Both the position numbers and the translations under genes were made by a program. Below, piece by piece: positions 15,813 through 27,468 of a DNA stretch of 64,000 nt. The notes under the pieces are model-generated. The model was not told where the DNA came from. It did not search any database and saw nothing but the letters and a program-made list of their open reading frames with translations. The stretch is from Galerina marginata (Eukaryota; Basidiomycota; Agaricomycetes; Agaricales; Galerinaceae), in NCBI GenBank assembly GCA_023014335.1, contig JAECYW010000010.1:558001-622000 (forward strand), in the 5' to 3' direction. Every line of letters starts with the position of its first letter. Within the stretch, counting starts at the first letter, position 1.

Positions 15813-18207
15813 TCAACAACCGTCATAGAGCGAGTTTCGGGGGAAGGTTTGATTTGCCATCGCCCACGTCGTGAGGTTGGCATTCATATACGAGGCGATA
15901 TGTCTAGGGCAAGTGTGAGGACAGCAGATAACGTGTAGATAAGGCAGCTCAAACCTTGTAATGTAGTCAGCTGTCGGACGATTGGGAGGGTTGCAGGTTA
16001 TTCCGTTTTTGGTACCTCGTCGTTGGTATATGCGGATATAGTCGAAATACATCGAAACAGGGAACACCATGTGTTTGAAATCTGGCTTTTGGAAATCCGG
16101 CGCCATTCCAAGGTTCATGATCACGTACTGTTCGCAAATATAAATGATGAGAGACCAAAACAGAGAATAAAGTTTGCAGGAATCGCGTACCATGGGTTCC
16201 TCAGAAATCAGCCTTTGAGAAACCTGAGAGCCTGAATTAGGTCCAATGGTAGCGGCGGTCGCTGTCCATGTTTTCTGGCCATTGCTATACCATGTGATGT
16301 AGCCATCTTGGCGATTCTGAGGATCCGACCACCATTCGAAACCGTAAGGCGCGTATGCATTGCCCGCGTAGAATTGGTTATCGACATATGTCAAGGATGA
16401 CATAGCCTGTTGGTAAGGGCCACCTTTGTAGGTGTTGAGTTTGGTTTGTGATGAGTCGTAAATCGTCACTGCTGGAGAGTTGCTGTTCCAGTTGAAATCA
16501 AGATCATACGGGGCGACCTGGAAACTTTGAGAAGCTTGTCCTTGCATCCTCGTGGTGTCGATCTGGGTTTCTAAAATATCAATTTCAGGCACACCTCGGC
16601 CGACGTTGGTACTGGGTCCTGGATGGTCACTTCCAGGACAAGTACATGCTGAGAGTTTTTGCCCCGGTAGTGCGCTGAGAGGGCCACCGCCTGAACCACC
16701 AGTAGCTACTGCCGATGGCGTATTATCTTTATTTAACTGCCCAGGGAATGTGCCAACATCACAGGTGTCATAGCTATAGGGCCACATCCCTTCCGTTGTT
16801 GCGCCATATCCCGCCCGTCCCTACGGATTCAATCAACTTGGAAGGAAGAACGGTTTAGAAGAAATAATCACCAAATTTCCAAGCGTCCATGCAGCTGAGG
16901 GTTTAATTGTTGATACGGTTGGTAATGGTGAAAGAAATTGAACTCACCTGGCCACAAGCCGGGAGCAGACGGACTTCCAGGCATGCTCACAGATACTTCG
17001 ATGTAGCCTGTAGTAAAACATAGCTTGTTCCACGAAGTCAGCATTCCTGGGAAATTAATCGTTATGAAAATGCGTAAAGATATAGCCAGGTGCACGAACC
17101 ACTTTGAAAATTTAGGTCATGAGATCGTTGTTCTGTCATGGTGATAACCAGTTTCCCCCCTTTGGTTGTTACAGCCTGGGGAATAAGACTTGAGACGAGC
17201 TAAGTGAATTGGAGGAGCAGAATTAACTTACCGACGGGTCATACCATTCTTGGTCACCAGTCGGCCTAAACCATGTCAGTAAAACGCTCGAATGCATGTG
17301 TTGCTATAAGGACATACCAATAATGCTGATCTGCTGCCTCCCAGAACGGATCATCGCCAGGATAAAACGTCCGGCCATCTGTATTAAATTCGTCGCTGAA
17401 TACGAGGTCGTATAGTTTGCCGTCCGACCCCATTCGTGTCAATACGGAATTAGGTGTGTCGGGGTCAATGAGGCCAGGAAGATTGGGGAGGTCGGGTATC
17501 TGCCCACTGGCGTTTATGCCACCGATATTGTATCCAGTGAACCTTTGGGGGAGATGGGTATAATAGTAGGCCACAGGGTATCCAATGAAAAGGGTAACTA
17601 GTCCTAAAACGAGAAAAAAAATTGCGCTGGCATTCATCCATCCTCTGCCAGAGAATAAGGTGAAACTGGAGTCTCCTCGAGGATCAGGGTTATGTAGTGC
17701 ATCGTCTAGGTCGGGATCTTTGTCCCACATGTACTGGGGTACTGTCGTTGTCGTTGGGACTACGGGCGGAGGGGCAGCCTTTTCCCGCGTAGGTGCTGTC
17801 GTTATTGAAGTTTCTGAAGGGGTCGTGCTGAATCGAGTATTTGTGTAAACGCCTGTTTCCCGGGCTTGTTCTGGTTGATACTGGTTGAAATCGCCTCAAT
17901 AATTATATGGCGGCGACATGAAAGAGAAGGCACGAACGGAATAAGGCCCATATCCCGCACCAATGTTTCCAGTCGCCACTCCCATCGCTATTGCATTGCG
18001 CCCATGCTGCTGTTTACTGTGGCGATTGCTACTGCTGTTGGCAGAACTAGATCTAACAGGTCGTGGGCCGCCAACTTGGGAAACAGTGGGTTGCTGCTGG
18101 TAAACACGGTGCGAGTTCGTATTGGAATTGGCCCGCGATGGACTCTGTGGCACCGCAGCGTATTGAGGAGTTGGTTGATGTACTTGCCTACGGCTAGGAC
18201 GAGACAT
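15813..18207 (-). CDS. KRE6: KRE6/SKN1-type GH16 beta-glucan synthesis-associated protein
   Basis: Type II membrane glycoside-hydrolase-16-like protein needed for beta-1,6-glucan assembly in the fungal wall. From ATG 18207 the cytosolic N-terminus is Ser/Gln/Arg-rich, then a conserved acidic [16 protein letters not shown] and one hydrophobic anchor ([20 protein letters not shown], about 17555-17615). The lumenal domain begins [17 protein letters not shown]. It continues through [40 protein letters not shown], and the catalytic motif EIDILE (about 16570) in the E-x-D-x-x-E arrangement. It ends with the diagnostic [13 protein letters not shown]. The last intron (about 15902-15955) gives DYITRHIASYM. 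No indel is needed. It is probably secreted through the ER and Golgi, which connects it loosely with the GRASP gene further right. Confidence 0.95.
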
Positions 18208-19243
18208 GCGGATGGAGGTGAAGGGAAAAGCAAAATGCCGTCAAAAGTCCTTGCCGCCTGGAGGACTCCAACTTGGGAGGTTTATTCAGGGTCCTTTGCT
18301 TCTCACGCCTGACATCAAATCCAAACATACACGCGCTCCACAACATGTTTTCTTTCATGAAACCCATCTCCACATAACCTTCAAAGAATCAGAGCCCTAA
18401 GACTGTATAAACTTATTTCGAACCACCCACGTACTGCTCGATTGTTTTTTGACCTTGGAGCTCCTGCAGAACCACGTCACCCAGTCATGATCAGCTGCTG
18501 CCTTTGCCTTGCCTTCCGTAATCTGCTCTCAAGCGCCAGGTCATAACGAGAACACTCTGACCTGATGCACAGGCCTCCGCAGGCCTTCGGAATCGATCAA
18601 ACGCCGCAACCGAAGCTCCTCACACTGCCCAAGTTACTAGGACAAGCACGAGAGGTTTGAAAGCCCCCCAGTGTTACACTGGCTCGTCAGCAATCGACCG
18701 GCCAGTCCCACGCCGGGGAAGGATAGATTTTGGTCATGTGCGACTAAGCCTGACGGCCATTAGAATTCATATTCCAATGCCCACCGCATCGAAGTTATAG
18801 CCAGCAAAATCAAGTACCTTTTCTCATAACGACCAGCTCACCTCAAAGCGTCGATCGATTAGCCAGACGCGTTGAAAACGCGAGGCAGCTCTCATGTGAC
18901 CGGAAACGAGACGGAAGTATCGGGCTTCATCAAATCTGATCTCCGCGTCGGCCATCTAAGGGCATCGTGATTCGTAGGGGATTTTTGCCCGCCGTGCTAG
19001 ACGGGAAGTCGTCTGAAGTGATCTGGAAGGTTCCACGAATGTGACTAGTTGTGGGTCCGGACAAAATGTATACTGTAGGGAGCAAACAAGGAGAAACGCG
19101 ATGAATCCATGATACATATCTAAGCGCCCGAACAAGATGATGCCCTGAAATCCGATCGTGATCGACGGCTGACAAGAGTTTCCCCTTACAGGAAATCCGA
19201 AATCGTTCGAGCAATATACATAGACTTACATAGGTATATTAAT
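18208..19243. other. Upstream region of the KRE6-type gene
   Basis: About 1 kb between two minus-strand genes; it should contain the KRE6-type promoter and the 3' UTR of the dehydrogenase gene. Short frames on both strands lack ATG-started, conserved-looking sequence. No tandem repeat or RNA gene recognised. Confidence 0.5.
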
Positions 19244-20401
19244 TTATATAGTCGACGGGTTGACAGCTGTATATCCGCCATCGATGATAATCTCTTGACC
19301 ATGAACATACCCGCCTGCACGCGAAACGAGGTAAACGACCGTGCCAGCCATCTCTTGCCCACTGGAAAGAATTTTTGTTGAGCGCTTGTGTAAATAAGAT
19401 ATAAATATGAAATTAGGCACTCACGTTCCAGCCCTCTTCGAGGGCACAGCTTGTACACCTTTCCCAATTTGGTCCACTTGCTCCGGTTTAATTTCATCCA
19501 ATGTCATTTCCGAGGCGTAAACACCAGGTGCAATCGAGTTCACGCGTACGGGTATATTTTTCAGCGCCAGTTCGGTAGAGAACATTTTGGTCAGGTGAGT
19601 GGCAGCCGCTTTAGCGCTGTTGTAGCAAAACTGATACATAGTCATGGGACTGGTTAGCACACCTGTCGAGAACAAATAAGCGCCGAGACATACATGTTCT
19701 TGAGCAAGTTTGATGACTCCGCTGATGCTCGTTATATTAATCACACTCGACCAGTACCCTGCCTCGTCTTCTGAGCCTTTTGCGAGCAGGCCTAAGAATG
19801 CATTGGTGACGAAAAATATGGACGCCGAGTTGATAGTATAGTGCTCTGCCCAGCCCTCGAAGCTCTCGTTATTAAATAAAGACATCCCGACAGATTCAGC
19901 ATTTCGGTTTTCGGGTGCAGATGGATCGCTGAGGAATGGTGACCTTGGCCCGGTTTGCCCTGCGCTGACCGGAGGAGAACAAATTGAAACCCTGGCGTCT
20001 GTGGTGGAGTAGACGTTTCTTACTTATTAACCAGGATATGGAGTTTCCCTTCCTTCTCCTCGATATATTTCTTCGTGCTTGCGATACTGGCCTTGTCTGT
20101 TACGTCGGTCTGCAATCTAGATAACATCCACGTAAATAAACAGCGATGAGGTCATCCGTTCGTTATTCCAGAAGATCGGAAGAGCTCACGCTAAGATTTG
20201 CCCACCAATCTGCTTATCCCACCCCGCAGCGACCTTCTCAAGAACCTCAAGACGGCGTCCAGTAATATACACCTTTGCACCAGCCGCAGCCAACCCCTGT
20301 GAGATCATCAATCCGATACCTGTACCGCCTCCCGTGACGAGAGCCACCCTTCCAGACAGGTCGTTCGAGACTTGAGGGCGATACGATTGTGGAGAAGACA
20401 T
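19244..20401 (-). CDS. Short-chain dehydrogenase/reductase (classical SDR)
   Basis: NAD(P)-dependent oxidoreductase of unknown substrate. From ATG 20401 the Rossmann start reads [20 protein letters not shown], with the T-G-x-x-x-G-x-G cofactor loop and [12 protein letters not shown] after it, which suggests NADPH preference (Arg-Arg). The second exon gives [11 protein letters not shown]. The VNNAG motif is recovered across the intron near 19977-20027 if the acceptor is taken just before [16 protein letters not shown] and the catalytic Y-x-x-x-K ([12 protein letters not shown], about 19590-19625) follow, then [15 protein letters not shown] and the C-terminal [18 protein letters not shown]. Five or so short introns. 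An in-frame upstream extension exists but lacks SDR character, so 20401 is preferred. Confidence 0.93.
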
Positions 20402-20712
20402 TGCGGTGAGAAGGCTAGGAAAAGGCAGAGCTCTCAGTTGGAATTTCTTTTGGAGGGAGGTATTTATTTCTCCGCATCTTCGGGATCGATGTTGAGGTCT
20501 AAACCCGGACGCGTGGTTTGCGTTAGCCATCGGTCCGGGCGGACCTATTAGCCTGGCCGCTGACTTTAGGCATAAAAACATATAGATTGAATATCGGAAT
20601 AGAGAAATGACTGATAGTAAACGATTGGTAGAAACATTGGATGTATGTTACACGAGAGGAATAACAATATAGCTACAGATGGAATATAACGAAAGGAAGG
20701 GGCATACAGGCG
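20402..20712. other. Intergenic region between dehydrogenase and F-box genes
   Basis: 311 nt: promoter side of the dehydrogenase and 3' side of the F-box gene. AT-rich stretch near 20580-20690. No gene seen. Confidence 0.45.
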
Positions 20713-22151
20713 TTACGCCTTACTACCTCTTGAAAAATACTGTACATTAAGATGATCAATATGATAATGTCTGTGAGAAAGCTGTCCTTGCGCCCGGCTA
20801 ATGGACCTTGCGATATAATCTCTCCCAATATGGTTGTTCACATTTAACACCTGTTCTGGTACACGGGACCTCTTGACCACAATTCTGGATAGTTGTGGGA
20901 GAGAATGGATCATGGCGTGAATCATCCTGGGATCGTACCAGCCGTGACCGATATAAACGATGCGTAGATTGCGGGGGAGGGCATATACATAGAAAAATGA
21001 TTTCAAACTAGGGAAAGAGTGATTGGCGCGTCTCAGATCAACGAGACGCAGAGAAGAAAGGAAAGGCGATGAGATGAGGGTGACGAGGTGTGCAAGTTCA
21101 AAAGGAATGTCGGATCCGTCAACCCTCAATACAAGGTGTCTCAAATGTGGGAGCGCTACGCGTTTGGGCCTGATGTCGCGACGTGGTGGGAGGCGGACGA
21201 GTTGCCCTCGAGGAAACAAGATTCGGAATTCAGTCAATCGGGTTGTTACCGTCAGAATGGAGATTACGTCGTGAACTGCCTGATATCCGCTGGTAAATCC
21301 GTGATGTGTATAGTCTAGGAATGTCAGATTGCCGAATAATGACGGCATCCATGCCAATCTTATCCCGTCTATTGTCAATCGCCGTAAACGCGGGGAATAG
21401 GCAGAAAAGAGGAGAAATTCTTGAGTATCGTCATTGTAGCGATACACAAGTGATAGCTCCTCCAACTTGGGGGCCGGAACGACACAGCCAGCCAAGGCCG
21501 CCTTCCATAGGTAGGGCGAAACTTCTGCGAAGCATATATCCAGGGAGCGCCAATGGCGAATGTATGGGAGAGCCATCTGCATGTACCAATGCACCGAAAA
21601 TGGGTTCAGATCTTGGGATCGTCGAGAACCTGATTGAGTTGTTCTCCAGGGTAGGAGTTGGATATCCAAAGAACAGGCTCGCGCACGACGCAGCCGCTCG
21701 CGCCACATGTGTTCTTGCGGGCCAAGAGCGATGCGGCGCCATAGAGCAGGTGTATGAAGCGCGATTTGTCGCCATGCGCCGCAGACGTGAGAGATGGTTA
21801 TTGGAAAGAATGTGTCCTGTTCAGAGGCGATGACGAAGATAAGGCTTAGGATCTCGACGGGGAGTCGGTGGATGAAATGAATATGAGAAACATATTCGTT
21901 ATGCAGTGGAATGCGTCGCAAATGGCGAGGTTGACTGATAACTCGGCGCCTTGGTGGGTGGACGAGAGGAAGGTTGGGCGGCTGAGGAGGGGGTTGGCTC
22001 CTGAAGGAACTGAGCGACAATATTTGAGGGACCCGAATATGCCAGGTAAGATCTCAGGGACTCACAAGGAACAGGATAGCTTGGACTTGAGGAAAGTGAT
22101 CAAAGAACGACTGAAGGCGAGCACAGGAAATCTTGTGCGGGAGGACGACAT
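20713..22151 (-). CDS. F-box domain protein
   Basis: Predicted substrate adaptor of an SCF ubiquitin ligase. The F-box lies near the N-terminus as HRLPVEILSLIFVIASEQ, then FPITISHVCGAWRQIALHTP and LWRRIALG, the usual Agaricomycete form in which the final helix ends VC-x-x-WR-x-I-A. The rest (about 300 aa) is leucine-rich without obvious repeats (RLRRLTIDGIRL, LTFLDYTHHG, LPHLRHLVLRVDG). The long exon has no ATG ahead of the F-box. A 56-nt intron at 22010-22065 (donor GTGAGT, acceptor CTCAG) joins it in phase to an upstream exon starting ATG 22151, total 1383 nt (460 aa). Such genes are highly expanded in Agaricomycetes, and the target cannot be guessed. Confidence 0.8.
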
Positions 22152-22468
22152 AAGCTACATGAGACAAGACGGGGGACAAAAGAAGAGGATTTCCGCTGAA
22201 AATGTCGGGGCGCTTTTATGCGATGCTGTGGAATGGAGAGATGACGCAGCGGTCGGGGAAAGCAGCATCGGAGGGAACTATCCAGGATTCACCGAAAATG
22301 TAAAGAGAGAGCTGTGCTGCCCCCGTGCCATACCAGACAAGACACACAAAACGGACATTGTGAGACTCACACAAGGTCTTGCATGAAAGCTTGCACGCCA
22401 AACGCGTCCAAAACAGGAACGCGTAGCGCTTATGTCAGCAATCCCTTCTCACTCTCCGACCTCAAAAT
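22152..22468. promoter_or_regulatory. Bidirectional promoter region between F-box and PRP24 genes
   Basis: 317 nt separate the divergent start codons, so both core promoters must lie here. No clear TATA box; pyrimidine-rich tracts precede the PRP24 ATG. Confidence 0.5.
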
Positions 22469-25400
22469 ATGAATGAAGCAGAATCGCTGGATGCCCTCGC
22501 CAACATTCTCGGCGTCGTAGCAGAAAAACCCTACGATGTCTCGGCCCACGCACAACACATTCATTTGGCCCAATCCCTGGACGCTGGAGCTCACGACGCC
22601 ATGGAGATGATGACCCAGTTCATGGCCGCCGGAGACGAGGTCTGGTTGCCGCTGCTTCAGTCCAAGGAGCAGTCGGTGGATTTGGAAACGGAAGAAGGCA
22701 TCGAGGAGTTGCTCGCCCTCTACAACCACGCCGAGAATGATTATTTGTGTGAGTCTATATGTCCGGAATTTCTGTTGCGCGCTCAACGTCATACAGCTAT
22801 TCCAATACTTCAGAAACATCTCAACTTTCTCATTGAACGCTACGCGCTTTATACCTCTGGGGAACACCTGAGACCAGAGGCGCTGGGTGATATCTTCACA
22901 CCCGCGTGGACACGAAAGGCTATCGATGGCGTGGTGAAGAAGGGAGTAGGTCATCTAACTCAGGCAAGGTCGTTTCTAATTTCTTCTGTCTATCATTTTA
23001 ATTTATATTGCAGAGCCATAAGATTTGGGATGCGCAACGGGACTGGGAGATCGAGGTGCTCGAAACAGCGCCAAAATCTGAAAAGTGGGCCTCTATTCCT
23101 CTCCATAAACGCTGTTTGACAAAACTCCTAGGCAAGATTTGGTAGAGTATGTACAACAACTACATTTGGATCGCCTCGGCCAACCGCATCCCAGTGTGTA
23201 CCCTTGTGTCCCACGTGTGTAACCCACCTACTGACCTCCCAACTAGACATCGAAGACACCTTCCAGTCATATTCGTCCTTTACCACAAATTATCTTCCAG
23301 CCCAGAACTACGAGACCATCCTTGTTTCCGCCTCCAAAATTCGTGCCCAGAGTATACGCAACCTTGACCGTCGAGAAAAATTGGAAACTGCCGTTGTGAG
23401 TTTCCTGCCTGCCTTGCTAGTGGTTGTCGCTGACGCCTCCATTTGGAAGACACAATCTGGTGGTGCGCTCGAAGCCTACAATCAGTACATTGGGTACGAA
23501 CGACGTGCAAGGTATCCAGATCTCTTCGTTACCCGTGGAATCTACGAACGGGCAATCGCAGAAGCTGCCAAGCGGAGGTTCGCTGGAGAGGTAGGAGCCG
23601 AAGAGGCACTCAGAATGTTCTGGGCAAGTTACTGCGATGCTATGGTGAGTGACATGATGACGCCTCAAGAATTTGCTCATTTTACCCTCAGCGGATACTG
23701 GATAGTGGCCTCGACATCGAATTGGAGACATACAGAAGAGCTGTGAGAAGTGCACCTGGCTCTGGAGAGATCTGGGCAAGATATATTCGCTTCTTGGTAA
23801 CTATCACTTTTATTCCTGGTTTTTCCCCTGTTCTCAAGTATTTGAAGGAACGGGTATTTGCCTCTGAAGATGTGCCAGAGGGATTGGAAACAATCCCAGG
23901 TTCGCAGTCTTCTCATTTTCGTTATGAAACCTTGAATGACTCATAGCGTACACAGAGATTTTTAACAGGGCTGTCGATGCAAAGGTTGTACAAACCGACA
24001 TTGAACAACTTGCACCGCTCGTTCTCGCAAGAGCGGGATATGAGAAAAGGCTTCTAGAAGCCGGAAATGAAAGTTTGTATTCAGTTCGCATTTTCCAATG
24101 GACGTCCGCCTTATTACCCCTTTTAGACGAAAACGTTTTGCCAACACTCATCGGCGTCTTGGAGAGCGGCATCGAGATGGCTCATCGAGGTGCGTCTCTT
24201 TTCGCATTTACCGACTGCGGCAACCTAACTCCGAATAGCTTCAAAATCGGTTGATCCCAAATTACGCCTGGAGAAATTCCTTGCTTCCATAGTAGGTCTT
24301 GATTCATGAATTTCGACACTTTTATGAAAATGCGTCGTTATCTGCAGTACGAAAATGTTGGCCTGCTAGATAGCGTGCTCGAAGTCTGGAAAGCAGCTGC
24401 TAAACATTCGAAGTCAAGTTATCAAGTTTGGCTGAATTACACCGATACCCTCATGTAAGTCCTTCCCTGGAAGTGACACCGCGCCATGTAACCACTCAAT
24501 TCCATAGTAAACATAAAAAATTCGATGAAGCTCGACAGGTCTTCACCGACATTCATTCCAAGCAACTGGACTGGCCAGAAGCCTTATGGGAAGCATGGTT
24601 ATCATTCGAACATCTTCACGGGTCTGTCGAGGAAATCGAAACTGCCCTAGACAAGATTGAAAGTGCCCAGTATCAAACTAATATGAGGCGGTCCAAGGTC
24701 AGAATGTCTCAAATTCCGGTTTTTATGGTTATGCTGACATCTTGGTTAGGAGGCTGCAAAGGCTGCATACCAGAACATGCAAATAATCGCGGAAGCCCAG
24801 GCGAATGTCCCGGTCGCTATAGCACCAGTCCCAGATGTTCAATTGAGCGTAGAAGCCCCCATGGAAGTTGATGAAATACAACCGGAAAGAGGGACGAAAC
24901 GTGGGGCAGAAGAGGAGCCCCCTCCGGAGTCGCATAAGAAGGCGCGAATTGGTAGGGTCATGGACTACATTTTATATGTCCACTCGTTGATTTTATGACG
25001 TGTTACAGAGCAAAAGCCGCCTCCACTAAAAAGGTCAGCAATATAGTTTTCATCTCTTGCCTGTTGATAATCCGCTTACTTTGGCGTAGAGATCGGGAAA
25101 ATTCAACGGTTTTTGTCGCTGATCTACCGAAAGGTGTTACCGACGGAGACTTGCAAGCCCTTTTCAAAGATGTATGCATCTATGCCCTCGCTGCTCTATT
25201 AACTAACCTGACTGTCCTTCCTGGAATTTAGTGTGGAAGCGTTCGAGAAGTTAAGATCACGCAGCTACCTCTGGCGATCGTCGCCACTGTGGAATTCTTT
25301 GATCGGGTCAGTACACAACCTCTTGATTTCGTTACCTAACGCTTATCCGTCAACATTAGGACAATGTACCTGCAGCGTTGACCAAGGACAAGAAACGAAT

Positions 25401-26757
25401 ACATGACCAAGAGGTTTCTGTTCATCTGGCTTGGAGGTCGACACTCTATGTCACCAATTTTCCCGAATCGGTCGACGATCCATTCACGAGACACCTATTC
25501 GGCAAGGTAATGGTGCCCACTGTTTCAATTTAACGATTCTTATTGATTGAATCTGGTTTATAGTATGGGACTATTTTCGATATCCGGTGGCCAAGTAAGA
25601 AATTTAAGAACACGCGACGATTCTGTTACGTTCAGTACACATCTCCTGTCAGATCTCTGTTTTAAGCTGTTTGTATTTTTACTAACACGTCCCACAGGAT
25701 TCAGCGCAGAGTGCTCTGGAATTACATGGGCGCGAACTTGAACCGGGTCTTGCTTTGAATGTTTATATTTCAAACCCGGAGAGAAAGAAGGAAAGGACAG
25801 ATCAAGATGCGAATGAGAAAGAGGTCTATGTCGCCGGTCTGAGTAGATTTACGACCAAAGCCGACTTGGAAAAACTTTTTTCTACAGTATGTTCGATCAC
25901 CCGTGTTTCATTGCTTCGCTCACGTTGTGCGTGGATTGTAGTATGGCCCTGTCAAGGATGTCAGAATAGCTCTTGAAGACAACGGGCACGCTAAAGGCTT
26001 TGCATTCGTGGAATTTGAAGAAGCTGTAAGTCGCCAACATATTTGACTGCGCCGCTTATTCTCATGTTTTGGATCTAGAAAGATGCCCAGACTTCGTTGG
26101 CTGCTAATAATCACGAACTGAAGAAACGTAGGATTGCGGTGACGCTCGCTGACCCCCGTGTTCGTGCCCGTCACAAGTGAGTTCCATCATAGACGATTCT
26201 CTATTAGAATTCGACTGAATTATTACTAGGTCGGAAATTGGAATAAGCCGAGTCGCAGAGGCCCGAAACAGGTCCGTTCGCGTCAAGAACCTTCCACCGG
26301 CTACACAAGAAGGCCTATTGCAACAAGTCCTGGAAAAGATTGCGCCCTGTCAAGCGCGTTGAGGTCTTTCTTGACAAACAGGAAGCTATTGTGGAACTGG
26401 AGAACCCCGCGGTATGACAGCATTTCTCTTCGTTGGCAAATTGTTGCTCATACACGTATTCTAAAGGATGCTGGGAGGTTACTCCTAAGGACGGAACCCG
26501 TAGTTTTCGGAGGAAATACGTTGGAACTGAGTGAGAACGTACCTATGACGCGGGCGTCAGGAGCGTCGCAGCAGAGCGATGGGGCTGCTTTATTTAAGCC
26601 TAGACGGCTTGGTCCTTCGAAACCGAAAGCAGGATTGGGTTTCAAAAAGTCGACCCCGACTACTCAAATGGAGGGCCAGCCTCCTTATGCACCTACCGCG
26701 TCTTCCTCGGACGCTAAAGGTCAAGATGACTTCCGCAAGATGTTGAACAAGAAGTAG
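22469..26757 (+). CDS. PRP24: U4/U6 snRNA-associated splicing factor PRP24/SART3
   Basis: Nuclear recycling factor that anneals U4 and U6 snRNAs. The N-terminal half is made of HAT-type helical repeats (DIFTPAWTRKAIDG, SHKIWDAQRDWEIEVLE, GALEAYNQYIGYERRAR, SSYQVWLNYTDTL, ALWEAWLSFE), as in human SART3 and most fungi. A polar linker with a basic cluster (ESHKKARI) follows, then RRMs: STVFVADLPKGVTDGDLQAL, TLYVTNFPESVDDPFTRHLF, EVYVAGLSRFTTKADLEKLF with GHAKGFAFVEFEE, and SVRVKNLPPATQEGLLQQVL. The end, DDFRKMLNKK, is the Lsm-binding C-terminal box. One intron (22964-23013) has a GC donor. In the last RRM one extra base at about 26345-26348 creates an in-frame stop; skipping it restores APVKRVEVFLDKQEAIVELE. 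Confidence 0.93.
22964..23013 (+). other. GC-AG intron in PRP24
   Basis: The donor reads CAG|GCAAGG and the acceptor TTGCAG|AGC. Only this non-canonical pair keeps the conserved SHKIWDAQRDWE in frame; the nearby GT would give a wrong frame. Confidence 0.7.
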
Positions 26758-27468
26758 ACCCTGTGGCTCCCTGCTTCATCGTTGTACTTTAAGTACTTAC
26801 ATGCGCGAGACGACATGTTGAAAAACCGGCAAATCGGCTCCTTTGTACACCGGACCTCATCACAAATTTGTAATCAGTCAACTCAATAGCCGCGATGATT
26901 ACGTACTGACCTGTCATCCCCCTTTTCCTCCCTCCGACGGTAGTTTGTGATTTTCTTCACGAGTTCTTGGTGTATTTGCTTGATTTTTTAAGTGGGCAGT
27001 TCAGGTAGTTTATAGAAGTGTTCTGAATATAATTTAACTGGTGTTCAGGCTTGAATATGGCATGCAAAAATGTGAAATACATATTTGATGAAAATGACCA
27101 AATCAGGTGTTTTTGACGTCATATTTTTCACACCGTCCCTCCCCCGTAAATTCACTGTTTCAAAGACGTGTAAAGAGTACTTCTACGAGTCAGAACATTT
27201 TTTATTGCATTTATAGCTGTTTCCATTGAGAAAAGTTGCAGTGTACAAAGGACCCATGGTGTACAAAGGACCGGTCAAATACTGTAGACGGTGCTGAGCG
27301 GATGTTGATCACGTGATATATTGTCATGATCCGTTACCCCAGATTCGAATTGATCCCGAAGGCATCATTAACACTGACAGTTACAACGTTGTTGCTGAAT
27401 GGCCTCTAACACTAGTAACATCTGAGGTCGAAGTTGCATATCGTTTACTTTTCCTGCTACACACCAAC
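26758..27468. other. Intergenic region between PRP24 and the MATH-BTB gene
   Basis: 711 nt, AT-rich in its middle, without a supported gene. It contains the small inverted and direct repeat unit annotated at 26839-27272. Confidence 0.5.
26839..27272. repeat. Possible small non-autonomous element with 13-bp inverted ends
   Basis: TCCTTTGTACACC at 26839-26851 recurs inverted as GGTGTACAAAGGA at 27258-27270. The core GTGTACAAAGGACC is also directly repeated at 27241-27254 and 27259-27272. The interior is AT-rich and non-coding, as in miniature inverted-repeat elements. I see no clean target-site duplication, so this may instead be a promoter repeat. Confidence 0.3.

Noticed and set aside
18930..19214. 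94-codon minus-strand frame upstream of the KRE6-type gene
   Set aside because: No ATG-initiated conserved sequence; composition like non-coding DNA.
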